Below are positions 9,884-17,316 of a stretch of DNA of 42,660 bases, in pieces; position 1 is the stretch's first letter; each line of letters starts with the position of its first letter. Below the pieces are notes generated by a model. That model was given only the letters and a program-made list of their open reading frames with translations, was not told the DNA's origin and did not search any database. The DNA is taken from positions 1 through 42,660 of the forward strand of contig NZ_CADCJB010000016.1 of the NCBI RefSeq assembly GCF_902801725.1. The letters are read 5' to 3'. Origin of the DNA: an uncultured Methanobrevibacter sp. (lineage in GTDB: Archaea > Methanobacteriota > Methanobacteria > Methanobacteriales > Methanobacteriaceae). The translations under genes and the position numbers were made by a program.

Positions 9884-9958
9884 ATTATCATATCACTGGA
9901 TGATAATTTTTATTTTAACATTCTATGTTACTAGTATTTATGGGCTTTTTAATACTAG
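9884..9958 (+). promoter_or_regulatory. Two perfect palindromic hairpins in the region upstream of rpl21e
   Basis: The 243-nt gap before rpl21e holds two exact 8-bp inverted repeats: ATTATCAT/ATGATAAT (9884-9891 and 9900-9907, 8-nt loop, followed by a T-rich run) and CTAGTATT/AATACTAG (9931-9938 and 9951-9958, 12-nt loop). A TATA-like stretch (GTATATTAATA, about 9852) lies upstream, so both could be in a 5' leader. The first could instead be an end signal for the MATE transcript. Function is unknown. Confidence 0.4.
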
Positions 9959-10010
9959 GTCGCTGATAACATGGATTTATACCCAGACTACTGATTAAGA
10001 GGTTATTCAA

Positions 10011-10301
10011 ATGCAAAGATCAAGAGGATTGAAAAGTAGATCAAGAAAAAAAATGACTAAAGTACAAAGGCCAGGTAGAACTAACCCTATTACAAACAGA
10101 CTCCAAAAATTCGAAGAAGGGGATTTAGTTCACATTACCATCAACCCAAGTATCCAAAAAGGACAACCTGCTCCTAGATTCCACGGTAAAACAGGTAAAA
10201 TAACTGGTCAAAAAGGTAAAGCTTACATTGTATCTTTAAAAGACGGAAACAAAGCAAAAGATTTAATTGTAAGACCTGACCACTTAAAATTACAAAACTG
10301 A
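10011..10301 (+). CDS. rpl21e: Large ribosomal subunit protein L21e
   Basis: Structural protein of the archaeal 50S subunit. The 96 residues match the normal length of L21e and show its features: a basic N-terminus ([17 protein letters not shown]), then [24 protein letters not shown] and the terminal [10 protein letters not shown], an SH3-like barrel. The start is preceded by AGAGGTT. The gene lies 5 nt ahead of rpoF, the usual archaeal pairing of this ribosomal protein with the Rpo4 subunit. Identification is secure. Confidence 0.97.
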   Translation: MQRSRGLKSRSRKKMTKVQRPGRTNPITNRLQKFEEGDLVHITINPSIQKGQPAPRFHGKTGKITGQKGKAYIVSLKDGNKAKDLIVRPDHLKLQN

Positions 10302-10306
10302 TTTTT

Positions 10307-10654
10307 ATGATCGGAAAAGAACTTATCGAAACTGAAGCAATACCAAGCGCAAAAGTAAAAGAAATTCTTGAAGATTTCTCACAGGACAATGAATTGAACT
10401 ATGAACAGAATCTTACCTTGAACCATCTTTCAAGATTCAAGAAATATTCTGCAGAAGACAGTGAAGAAATCATGGAAAAACTTCAGGAAGCGTTTCCTAA
10501 CTTAAGAACTAGAGCAGTCGTCCATATTGTAGATTTAGTTCCTAAAGATTTAGCAGACTTAAGATTAATTTTTGCTAAAGAACCTTTCCAACCTACCAAA
10601 GAGGAAATGGAACAGATTTTAGAAATTCTAGAACAATATGATGTCGAAGAATAG
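10307..10654 (+). CDS. rpoF: DNA-directed RNA polymerase subunit F (Rpo4/RpoF)
   Basis: Archaeal counterpart of eukaryotic Rpb4. It pairs with Rpo7 (RpoE) to form the stalk of RNA polymerase, which binds nascent RNA and aids open-complex formation. The 115-residue helical, acidic protein has the family pattern: MIGKELIETEAIPSAKVKEI at the N-terminus, a central LNHLSRFKKYS helix and an HRDC-like C-terminal half (AVVHIVDLVPKDLADLRLIF). Cotranscribed with rpl21e (5-nt gap, no separate promoter). A strong terminator overlaps its stop codon. Confidence 0.96.
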   Translation: MIGKELIETEAIPSAKVKEILEDFSQDNELNYEQNLTLNHLSRFKKYSAEDSEEIMEKLQEAFPNLRTRAVVHIVDLVPKDLADLRLIFAKEPFQPTKEEMEQILEILEQYDVEE

Positions 10655-10678
10655 TTCTTAAAACTATTCTCTTTTTTT
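10648..10678 (+). terminator. Terminator after rpoF
   Basis: A perfect 9-bp inverted repeat AGAATAGTT/AACTATTCT with a 5-nt loop overlaps the rpoF stop codon and is followed by CTTTTTTT. This separates rpl21e-rpoF from the LOG-like gene. Confidence 0.75.
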
Positions 10679-10740
10679 AAATTTTACACTTTCAACTGAT
10701 TTAACCACTTTTTTTGACTCTTTCAAGTATAGTCAAATTA

Positions 10741-10752
10741 TTTTATATAATC
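10741..10752 (+). promoter_or_regulatory. TATA box for a leaderless LOG-like transcript
   Basis: TTTTATATAATC is centred about 25 nt before the ATG at 10770, the archaeal TATA-to-start distance, and no ribosome binding site precedes that ATG. The transcript is therefore probably leaderless and begins at or next to the start codon. Confidence 0.5.
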
Positions 10753-10769
10753 GGATATATAGTAATTTT

Positions 10770-11298
10770 ATGAAAGTTTGTATATTTGGATTTTCAAGTG
10801 CAGAAACACCAAAAGAATATACTGATGTTGGCTATGAATTAGGTTTAAAACTTATTGAAAATGGCCACAGTTTAGTTTTTGGTGGGTGGAAATGACGGTA
10901 TGATGGGTGCTGTAGCATCCGGAGCTTATGCTAATCATGGTGAGATTATAGCTATTGCCCCTACATGGATTGAAAATTTTAATACTGAGTTCCAGCATGC
11001 TGACGAACACATAAAAACAGACACAATGCACCAGAGGAAAGAATTATTCCTAGAGAAATCCGATGTATTTGTAGTTTGTCCAGGTGGAGTCGGCACTATG
11101 GATGAATTTTTTGATTTTATAACTTTAAGAGAACTCAATAGACATTCTAAAAAGATTATTCTTTTTAGTATAAATCATTTCTATGATTTTCTATTTTCTT
11201 TGCTTTTAAAGATGAACTATGAAGGTATAATAGCTGATGAAACAATGCAAATGATAGAAGTTGCCCACACAATAGATGAACTTTTTGAGTTATTTTAA
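10770..11298 (+). pseudogene. LOG family (TIGR00730-like) protein, frameshifted
   Basis: Homologue of the LOG/lysine-decarboxylase-like family, whose best known members release cytokinin bases from nucleoside monophosphates. The true start is ATG at 10770 (MKVCIFGFSSAETPKE). That frame stops at 10893-10895 after VFGGW. The expected motif VFGGGNDGMMG is recovered by removing one G from the GGTGGGTGG run at 10881-10889, and the rest reads to 11298 with the family signature CPGGVGTMDEFFDF. One extra base thus splits an otherwise intact protein of about 175 residues. It may be a real null mutation or a sequencing error at a G run. No slippery heptamer suggests programmed shifting. It sits between two halves of a conserved information-gene string. 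Confidence 0.8.
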
Positions 11299-11350
11299 AT
11301 TGATTCATATTGTCGATTAAATCAGTTAATCATTGTTTTAGAATGTTTTT

Positions 11351-11398
11351 TGGTCGGGTAAGAGTGAAGGGTTGTCCCTTCAAACTCTTTAAAGACCA
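11351..11398 (+). ncRNA. Candidate structured RNA (long hairpin), unknown family
   Basis: In the 301-nt gap between the LOG-like gene and DUF655 lies a 48-nt hairpin with three stacked stems: TGGTC/GACCA (11351-11355, 11394-11398), AAGAGT/ACTCTT (11360-11365, 11384-11389) and GAAGGG/CCCTTC (11366-11371, 11376-11381). It has a TTGT loop, a four-by-four internal loop and an AA bulge. It is GC-richer than its surroundings and has no T run after it on either strand, so it is not a plain terminator. It could be a small RNA or a leader element. No known family is recognised and no tRNA features are present. Confidence 0.4.
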
Positions 11399-11599
11399 GC
11401 ATATGTGCCTTTAAGCTTTAACTATTTTCAAACAAAATTAAAAATTCAAAACTAATTTTCATCAAAAATTTCAAATCAACAAAGTTTTTGAAAGAGTCCT
11501 TTTTTATAGATATATTTATTATATTTAAAAATAAAATCTAATAATGAGTTTATCTTTTAGTCAATTTTAGACAGTAAAAAACAATAGTGAAGTGATAAA

Positions 11600-12244
11600 A
11601 TGGAGAATAAAAACAAAAATGATAAAGGACAGGCAGCAAAAAAAGAAGAGTATGCTGTTGTACTTGATTACTTAAGTCGTGGATATGTTAAATCCGACAT
11701 GTCCAAATTTGGCGGAAAAGCTATTGCTCAGGCTATTGGTACAGAACAATTCACTTTACTAGAATTAGCTCCTAAAACCGGAGTGGATTTAGAAATACAA
11801 GACACTGTATATATTGGAAAAGGTAAAAGAGACAAGATATACAGAGTTCTTGGAAGATTGGATTATGAAAACTTGACTGCAACAAGCAGAATCGAAATGG
11901 AGTATGCCATTCGAGATATTGTCGAAAATCAGGAAGACAAATTCGTTGAGTTCTTCAATACTGCTGAAGCATTGAGTACAAGACTTCATAAATTAGAGTT
12001 AATTCCTGGAATTGGTAAAAAATACATGTGGGAAATCATTGAAGAAAGAGAGAAAAAGCCTTTCGAAAGCTTTGAAGACTTCTCTCAAAGACTTCCAAAC
12101 CTTGCAGACCCTGCAGGAATGATTGTGAAAAGAGTTCAGCAGGAACTCGATACTTCAACTCCTAAAAGAGGTAAAAACAAATACAACCTGTTTACACAAC
12201 CTCCAAGAGGACAGAGAAGCCCACAGAGAAAACCAAGAAGATAA
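11600..12244 (+). CDS. DUF655 family RNA/DNA-binding protein
   Basis: Conserved archaeal protein of unknown exact role. The 214 residues contain a central beta-rich domain (about 40-90: LLELAPKTGVDLEIQDTVYIG) and a helix-hairpin-helix (about 130-175: LELIPGIGKKYMWEIIEERE) of the kind that binds nucleic acid without sequence preference; the C-terminus is very basic (PPRGQRSPQRKPRR). It is regularly found directly before ksgA in Euryarchaeota, which suggests a part in RNA or ribosome metabolism. The start has AGTGAT upstream and a TATA-like run (TATAGATATATTTAT) near 11505-11520. It is the first gene of an operon with ksgA, the HemK-like methyltransferase and a small membrane protein. Confidence 0.92.
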   Translation: MENKNKNDKGQAAKKEEYAVVLDYLSRGYVKSDMSKFGGKAIAQAIGTEQFTLLELAPKTGVDLEIQDTVYIGKGKRDKIYRVLGRLDYENLTATSRIEMEYAIRDIVENQEDKFVEFFNTAEALSTRLHKLELIPGIGKKYMWEIIEEREKKPFESFEDFSQRLPNLADPAGMIVKRVQQELDTSTPKRGKNKYNLFTQPPRGQRSPQRKPRR

Positions 12245-12252
12245 GTGATAAA

Positions 12253-13125
12253 TTGACTAGTGATGCCTCCCAATCTTTATCCAAAACAACAAAAAGTATC
12301 TTAAGTCAGCATGGGATTACACTGAACAGGAACCTTGGTCAGAATTACCTTATTGACAAAAACAAAAGAGACCAAATCATCGGCTTTGGTGACATCGACA
12401 AGAGGGATACAGTTTTGGAGATAGGGACTGGGATCGGTACACTAACAATTGAAATCGCTAAGAAAGCCAAAAAGGTAATAGCTATCGAGCAGGATGAAAA
12501 CATCTGCAAGATATTAGCCAAACGACTTAAAGACGAAAAAATCGATAATGTAGAGTTAATAAATGATGATGCGCTAAAAGTAGACTTTCCGAAATTCAAC
12601 AAAATCATCTCAAACCTACCTTATCAAATCTCATCACCAATCACCTTCAAATTTTTAAACTATGACTTTGACCTTGCCGTTCTGATGTATCAAAAGGAAT
12701 TTGCCGACCGCATGAACGGGGAGGTAGGAAGCAAAAACTATTCAAGACTTTCAGCGATGCTGTATTTCAGATGCAATGTCGAAAAGCTTACCGATGTCAG
12801 CTCTGAAAGTTTCATACCAAAACCTAAAATTGACTCAACCGTAGTTAAGCTGACACCGAAGGAAAATGAAATCACCGATGAGGATTTCAGAACATATTCT
12901 AATTTTACAAAGGCGCTGTTCCAGCACAGAAACAAGAAAATCAGAAATGCCCTTATAGATTCAAGGCATATCATAGGCAAAATTGACAAGAAAATTCTTA
13001 AGAAAAGATTGAATGAAATTGAAGACGACAGGCTGAACGACTATCTTTCAAAAAGAGTTGTTGTGCTTGCTCCCGAAGAGATACTCTATCTGTCAAAGGA
13101 ACTGAGCCCTATTTTCAGCGAGTAG
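12253..13125 (+). CDS. ksgA: 16S rRNA (adenine-N6,N6)-dimethyltransferase KsgA/Dim1
   Basis: Dimethylates the two adjacent adenosines in the 3'-terminal hairpin of 16S rRNA, a late 30S-assembly step. The 290 residues show the SAM-binding VLEIGTGIGTLT (about 55-66), the N-terminal LGQNYLIDKN typical of KsgA and the catalytic NLPYQISSPI (about 118-127). The best start is TTG at 12253: it is 3-4 nt after GTGAT in the same arrangement other genes here use before ATG, and no ATG fits. It follows DUF655 by 8 nt and precedes the HemK-like gene by 6 nt, so translation is probably coupled. Confidence 0.96.
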   Translation: MTSDASQSLSKTTKSILSQHGITLNRNLGQNYLIDKNKRDQIIGFGDIDKRDTVLEIGTGIGTLTIEIAKKAKKVIAIEQDENICKILAKRLKDEKIDNVELINDDALKVDFPKFNKIISNLPYQISSPITFKFLNYDFDLAVLMYQKEFADRMNGEVGSKNYSRLSAMLYFRCNVEKLTDVSSESFIPKPKIDSTVVKLTPKENEITDEDFRTYSNFTKALFQHRNKKIRNALIDSRHIIGKIDKKILKKRLNEIEDDRLNDYLSKRVVVLAPEEILYLSKELSPIFSE

Positions 13126-13131
13126 ATTATT

Positions 13132-13716
13132 ATGGCTGACTTTACAATAAATACCGACGAAAACGTTTATATCCCAGCTGAAGACAGCTATCTTCTGGCA
13201 GACAACCTGCAAATTGAGAAAGGCCAGAGCGTTTTGGAAATCGGAACCGGATCAGGAATAGTTGCAATGTATGCATCAAGGCTGACCGACAGGATTACCG
13301 TAACCGACATCAATTTTGACGCATGCGAGCTTGCCCGGAAAAACTTTGAGGACAACGGCATAGACGGCATTGAGATTCTGTGGGGAAACATGTTTGAAGT
13401 TGTGAAAAACAGAAAGTTTGACGTAATTCTATTCAATACTCCATATCTACCGACCGAAGATGATGAAGTTTTAGAGGACACAATAAATTATGCATTCGAC
13501 GGTGGATTAAATGGAAGGAAAGTTATTGATCTATTCTTAAATGAAGTGGGAAATCATTTAAATGATGGTGGAATTGTCCAGCTGATACAGTCTTCACTTT
13601 CGGGCAATGATGAGACCTTATCAAAATTCGATGAGATGGGTTTCATTGCTGAAATTGCAGAAACTGAACACTTCTTTTTTGAAGACATTACATTAATCAA
13701 CGCTTATAAAATATAA
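13132..13716 (+). CDS. HemK/Mtq2-like protein-glutamine methyltransferase
   Basis: SAM-dependent methyltransferase of the HemK-related archaeal/eukaryotic type (194 residues), expected to methylate the GGQ glutamine of release factor aRF1, probably with a Trm112-like partner. Visible motifs: the N-terminal VYIPAEDSYLLADNL, SAM-binding VLEIGTGSGIVAMYA (about 35-50) and the substrate motif, here NTPYLP (about 101-106) in place of the classical NPPY. The Asn and second Pro-Tyr part are kept, so activity is still likely. Located 6 nt after ksgA, as in many Euryarchaeota. Confidence 0.9.
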   Translation: MADFTINTDENVYIPAEDSYLLADNLQIEKGQSVLEIGTGSGIVAMYASRLTDRITVTDINFDACELARKNFEDNGIDGIEILWGNMFEVVKNRKFDVILFNTPYLPTEDDEVLEDTINYAFDGGLNGRKVIDLFLNEVGNHLNDGGIVQLIQSSLSGNDETLSKFDEMGFIAEIAETEHFFFEDITLINAYKI

Positions 13717-13728
13717 TCAGGTGATAAA

Positions 13729-13893
13729 ATGGAAGAATGGAAAAAACCAATTATTATAGGAATATTACTGGCAGTATTGGCGACCGCATTTGCAATAGCT
13801 ACAAAAAGAATAAGCATTTGGACAATACTGATTTACGTGCTTGCAGTCGGTGACATCGCTATTGGACTGTTCAGGAAAAAAAGAGAAATTTAG
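13729..13893 (+). CDS. Small membrane protein, 54 residues, unknown function
   Basis: A short gene with a textbook start: AGGTGATAAA immediately before ATG, the same signal as its neighbours. The product has two hydrophobic segments (about residues 7-24 and 30-47) with charged ends (MEEWKK and FRKKREI), so it should be an alpha-helical hairpin in the membrane with both ends on one side. It is 12 nt downstream of the HemK-like gene and meets dapF tail-to-tail. I do not recognise the family. Confidence 0.7.
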   Translation: MEEWKKPIIIGILLAVLATAFAIATKRISIWTILIYVLAVGDIAIGLFRKKREI

Positions 13894-13898
13894 GAGAA

Positions 13899-14759
13899 TT
13901 AGAATTCTCCATCAAAGACCAATTCTGCCGGACCGGTCATGAATGCGCCGAGAGAATCGTCCTTTTCATAAACATTGAATTTAAGGTCTCCGCCCGGCAG
14001 ATGAAGCAATATATCATCATCAAACAGTCCGAGCTTGAAGCCTGAAATTGCTGTTGAGGTTGCACCTGTTCCGCATGCAAGTGTTACGCCAGCGCCTCTC
14101 TCCCAGGTAATCATTTTACCTTCGTTTTTGGAGATTACTTCAACAAAGTGCACGTTTATCTTTTCAGGGAACACTTCATGGGCTTCAATGGCAGGGCCGT
14201 ACTTGTCAATGTCTATTTCATCAACATCATCAACGAATATTATCGCATGAGGGTTTCCAACGCTGATTGCAGTTACATTGAATGAAGTGTCGAGCACTTC
14301 CAGTTCGCCATCCAAAAATTCATCCTTATCGGATGTCATTGGAATTTCAGGAGTTTTAAATGTGGAAAGTCCCATGTCCACTTTGAACAGTACAGGTTCG
14401 CCGTTTTCAACTGTAATTTCGATTGTCTTGATTCCTGCTCCTGTTTCGACAGTCATCTTTTCCTGCTTTAATATGCCTTTTCTGTATACGAAATCTGCAA
14501 AGCATCTGATACCGTTTCCGCACATTTCAGCTTCGCTTCCATCAGGATTGAACATTCTGTATCCGATGTCTGCAACTTCTGACGGTTCTACAAAGAGCAC
14601 TCCGTCTCCGCCTACTCCGAAATTTCTGTGGCAGAGGAATCTGCATACTTCAGGTTTGTCCTCTTCAGATATGACTTTTCCTTTGCTTTCATCGATTATT
14701 GGAAAGTCATTTCCTATTCCATGCATTTTTGAAAATTTTAATCCTTTTAAATCTACCAT
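13899..14759 (-). CDS. dapF: Diaminopimelate epimerase
   Basis: Converts LL- to meso-2,6-diaminopimelate, the step before decarboxylation to lysine. The 286 residues carry KMHGIGNDFPIID near the start and both catalytic cysteines, in MCGNGIRC (first half) and ACGTGAT (about 228-234), the pair that acts as acid and base without a cofactor. The N-terminus has a few residues more than usual (MVDLKGL). It lies 9 nt after lysA in the same direction, so the last two lysine steps are cotranscribed. In this pseudomurein-type lineage the product should mainly be lysine, which is also a pseudomurein component. Confidence 0.96.
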   Translation of the reverse strand: MVDLKGLKFSKMHGIGNDFPIIDESKGKVISEEDKPEVCRFLCHRNFGVGGDGVLFVEPSEVADIGYRMFNPDGSEAEMCGNGIRCFADFVYRKGILKQEKMTVETGAGIKTIEITVENGEPVLFKVDMGLSTFKTPEIPMTSDKDEFLDGELEVLDTSFNVTAISVGNPHAIIFVDDVDEIDIDKYGPAIEAHEVFPEKINVHFVEVISKNEGKMITWERGAGVTLACGTGATSTAISGFKLGLFDDDILLHLPGGDLKFNVYEKDDSLGAFMTGPAELVFDGEF

Positions 14760-14768
14760 AATATCAAC

Positions 14769-16052
14769 TTATTTTAAATGTGGTGGAATTCTTTGTTTTG
14801 CGTAGAGGTCTTCGAATGTTTGTCTTTCACGTACTACATTGCATTTTCCATCTGTTACCAAGATTTCTGAAGTCAGTGGTCTTGAGTTGTAGTTTGAAGA
14901 CATTGTGAATCCGTATGCTCCGGAATTCAATATTGCCAATACGTCTCCTTCTTCCACATCAGGCATTGGCCTGTCACGTGCGAAGAGGTCTCCTGATTCA
15001 CATACGTTACCTGCAATATCAACTTCCTGAGTGTTAGGAGCGTCCATTTTGCTTGCATCTACGATATGGTGGTATGAGTCATACATTGCAGGCCTTTGGA
15101 GTGTGTTGAAACCTGCATCCACACCGATGAATTTTCTGAAGCTTTGTTTTACGCTGTTTACAGTTACAAGAAGTGCACATGCATCTGCGACTATGAATCT
15201 TCCAGGTTCCAGAAACATTGTAGGGCTGCCCATGTCATACTGTTCGAGTTTTTCCTTGAAGAGTCCTATGTTGACTTGTGCAAATTTATCGAGGTCGACG
15301 ACTTTTTCTTCAGGAGTGTAAGGAACGCCTATACCTCCACCGAAGTCAACGAATTCAAAGTCAACGCCGGCTTCCTCATGAACTTTTCCTGCAATGTCCA
15401 TGGTGGATTCCACAGCAAGCTTGAATGGTTCCGGATCGAGGATACCTGAACCGATGTGGGAATGCATACCGATTGGGTTGAATCCCAAGTCTTTAGCCAT
15501 CTGATAGACTTCAGGAGCTTCCTTGTCCATAATACCGAATTTGCTCATTACGCCACCGGTAATACAGTGGTCGTGGTGTCCTGCACCGACCATAGGATTT
15601 ACTCTGAATGAAAGTTTAACCCCTTCAGGATCAATCATTTTAGCCAGTCTGTTCAATGCAGAGATGGAATCGATGTTTAAAACTACTCCTTCCTCATGAA
15701 CATATTTTAATTCGTCATCAGTGATGTTGTTACCTGTAAAGAGTATTCTGTCTCCTGAAAATCCGAGCATTTTTGAAATATGGACTTCACCAGGGGATAC
15801 CGCATCAATACAGCAACCTTCACTTTCCAAGATTTTCATTACCGCAAGGTTGGTATTTGCTTTACAGGCATAAAAGACTTTGAAATCAGGATAATGTTTA
15901 CTGAATGCACTATAAAATCTATTGTAATTATCTCTTATTCTGTTTTCATCAATCACAAAGGTTGGAGTTCCGAATTCTTCTGCAATATCAATTGCATCTG
16001 CCCCACCGATGTCAAGGTGGTTTTTCTCGTTTACTTTAATATTTAAATCCAT
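14769..16052 (-). CDS. lysA: Diaminopimelate decarboxylase
   Basis: PLP-dependent (alanine-racemase fold III) enzyme making L-lysine from meso-diaminopimelate. Of 427 residues, [12 protein letters not shown] (about 60-71) holds the PLP-binding lysine, HSHIGSG (about 198-204) and EPGRFIVAD (about 284-292) bind phosphate and dimer partner, and [11 protein letters not shown] has the active-site cysteine. AGGAG lies 8 nt before the ATG. A TATA-like run (TATATTTTTGG on the plus strand near 16083) is suitably placed for minus-strand transcription from the region shared with the divergent Nudix gene. Confidence 0.96.
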   Translation of the reverse strand: MDLNIKVNEKNHLDIGGADAIDIAEEFGTPTFVIDENRIRDNYNRFYSAFSKHYPDFKVFYACKANTNLAVMKILESEGCCIDAVSPGEVHISKMLGFSGDRILFTGNNITDDELKYVHEEGVVLNIDSISALNRLAKMIDPEGVKLSFRVNPMVGAGHHDHCITGGVMSKFGIMDKEAPEVYQMAKDLGFNPIGMHSHIGSGILDPEPFKLAVESTMDIAGKVHEEAGVDFEFVDFGGGIGVPYTPEEKVVDLDKFAQVNIGLFKEKLEQYDMGSPTMFLEPGRFIVADACALLVTVNSVKQSFRKFIGVDAGFNTLQRPAMYDSYHHIVDASKMDAPNTQEVDIAGNVCESGDLFARDRPMPDVEEGDVLAILNSGAYGFTMSSNYNSRPLTSEILVTDGKCNVVRERQTFEDLYAKQRIPPHLK

Positions 16053-16182
16053 AATTAAAACTCCTAAAAAGTTACATTATGGATATATTTTTGGATTTCG
16101 CTTTATTTAAAATTTATCAAAGAAATGAGATTTCCGTTCAAATTATTAATATGCAGAATGAAAAAGTAATGTAGTGATTATC

Positions 16183-16587
16183 ATGAGCAAAACATACGGA
16201 CTTACAGTAAGAGGAATAATTAAAAACGATTCGGATGAAATCCTGATTGTCAAAAGACATCCTAAAAGCAGAACCGACCCCGAGATGTGGGAACTTCCCG
16301 GCGGAAAGGTTGAAAATGGAGAGGACTTTGAAGATGCGCTGGTGCGTGAAATTAAAGAAGAGACAAACCTTGACTGTACGGTTGGAGATTTTTGCGAAGC
16401 CGTTCAAAACGACTATATGCACAAGAGAACCGTGCAGCTTATGATGTATCTTGATGACATAACAGGTGATGTTAAAATCAGCGAAGAGCACACAGACTGG
16501 ATGTGGGCAGGCACCGAAGATATTAAAAAACTGGAAATCTCTACTTCCCTTGAAAAGCTATTGAAAAAAAGAAAATGGAAGATTTGA
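16183..16587 (+). CDS. Nudix hydrolase
   Basis: MutT/Nudix pyrophosphohydrolase of about 134 residues that cleaves a nucleoside diphosphate linked to another moiety; the substrate cannot be told from sequence. The Nudix box is complete (GGKVENGEDFEDALVREI then KEET), with Asn where many have Gly after it. A GTG at 16174 is in frame, but ATG at 16183 is better because AGTGAT sits 4 nt before it. Transcribed away from lysA, and ends 7 nt short of the convergent zinc-ribbon gene. Confidence 0.9.
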   Translation: MSKTYGLTVRGIIKNDSDEILIVKRHPKSRTDPEMWELPGGKVENGEDFEDALVREIKEETNLDCTVGDFCEAVQNDYMHKRTVQLMMYLDDITGDVKISEEHTDWMWAGTEDIKKLEISTSLEKLLKKRKWKI

Positions 16588-16594
16588 CTGTAAG

Positions 16595-17296
16595 TCAGTC
16601 CACCATCATATGGCCTGTGACTGTCAGGCGGTCCCTTCTGCACTTAGGGCATGTGGAATCCTGGTTGAGGTAGTATACCTCTTCGCCGCAGTCAGGACAT
16701 ATGTCAAAGTCACGGCGGATGAATATAGTCAAATCATTGGTATGCTCCTTCAGGACATTCTTGATTTGAGCATCACTGAAGTTCGCCCCGTTTTCCGTGA
16801 TGACAAACTTGTTGATCTGTCTTTTGCATTTTGAGCAGTAGTATCCATGATAGATTCCTGCAAACTTGAATGCCTCTCCATCTGAAAAGTCATAGCCATC
16901 CTCTCCGATGTGGAACTTATCTTCTGTATCCAGCGCAAAGGAATAGTCCGCCTTTGAAGGAAGTTCGCTGCCGCATTCTATGCATCTTTGAAACTCGTCG
17001 TCAAACTGTATGATTTTTGAATTGTCGTTGAAATCCTCTATCATACGGATGATTTCACCGTCATCCATTTCAAGGGATTTCTTATATATTATGAATTTGT
17101 TTATGAATTTCTGGCATTCGTAACAGTAGTAATTAGCAAAGAATCCCTTTACGGGAGCGTCGGAACTTTCAGCTGATGTTGACATTACAAGTGGCTTTAC
17201 GTTGACCTGACCGTCATCATCAATCCAGAATATCTCATCTATGGAAGCGTAAGTGTATCCGCATGTATTGCATAGGTATTCCACTCTTCTTGCCAT
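16595..17296 (-). CDS. Multi-zinc-ribbon protein, unknown function
   Basis: 233-residue protein with Cys-x2-Cys knuckles spread along it: CNTC near 9, CYEC near 58, CIEC near 105, CSKC near 155, CPDC near 200 and CPKC near 216. They suggest three zinc ribbons separated by acidic segments. It has no membrane segment. GGAGG precedes the start, and the gene begins 20 nt after argD, so it is probably in that operon. A shorter relative with the same opening layout (EY-CxxCG, acidic middle, CxxC) is encoded at 30880-31356 behind the type I S gene. Nucleic-acid or protein binding is a guess; the family is not recognised. Confidence 0.8.
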   Translation of the reverse strand: MARRVEYLCNTCGYTYASIDEIFWIDDDGQVNVKPLVMSTSAESSDAPVKGFFANYYCYECQKFINKFIIYKKSLEMDDGEIIRMIEDFNDNSKIIQFDDEFQRCIECGSELPSKADYSFALDTEDKFHIGEDGYDFSDGEAFKFAGIYHGYYCSKCKRQINKFVITENGANFSDAQIKNVLKEHTNDLTIFIRRDFDICPDCGEEVYYLNQDSTCPKCRRDRLTVTGHMMVD

Positions 17297-17316
17297 GAAT
17301 AAATCCTCCAGTATGA

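Noticed and set aside
10881-10895. Programmed frameshift in the LOG gene
   Set aside because: No slippery heptamer, stop-adjacent signal or downstream structure is seen, and the family is not known to use one.
11351-11398. tRNA gene or plain terminator
   Set aside because: No T-loop GTTCRA box, anticodon arm or acceptor pairing, and no T run follows on either strand.
14278-14805. 175-codon open frame antisense to dapF/lysA
   Set aside because: dapF and lysA on the other strand have all catalytic motifs; the antisense product has no family features or ribosome binding site.
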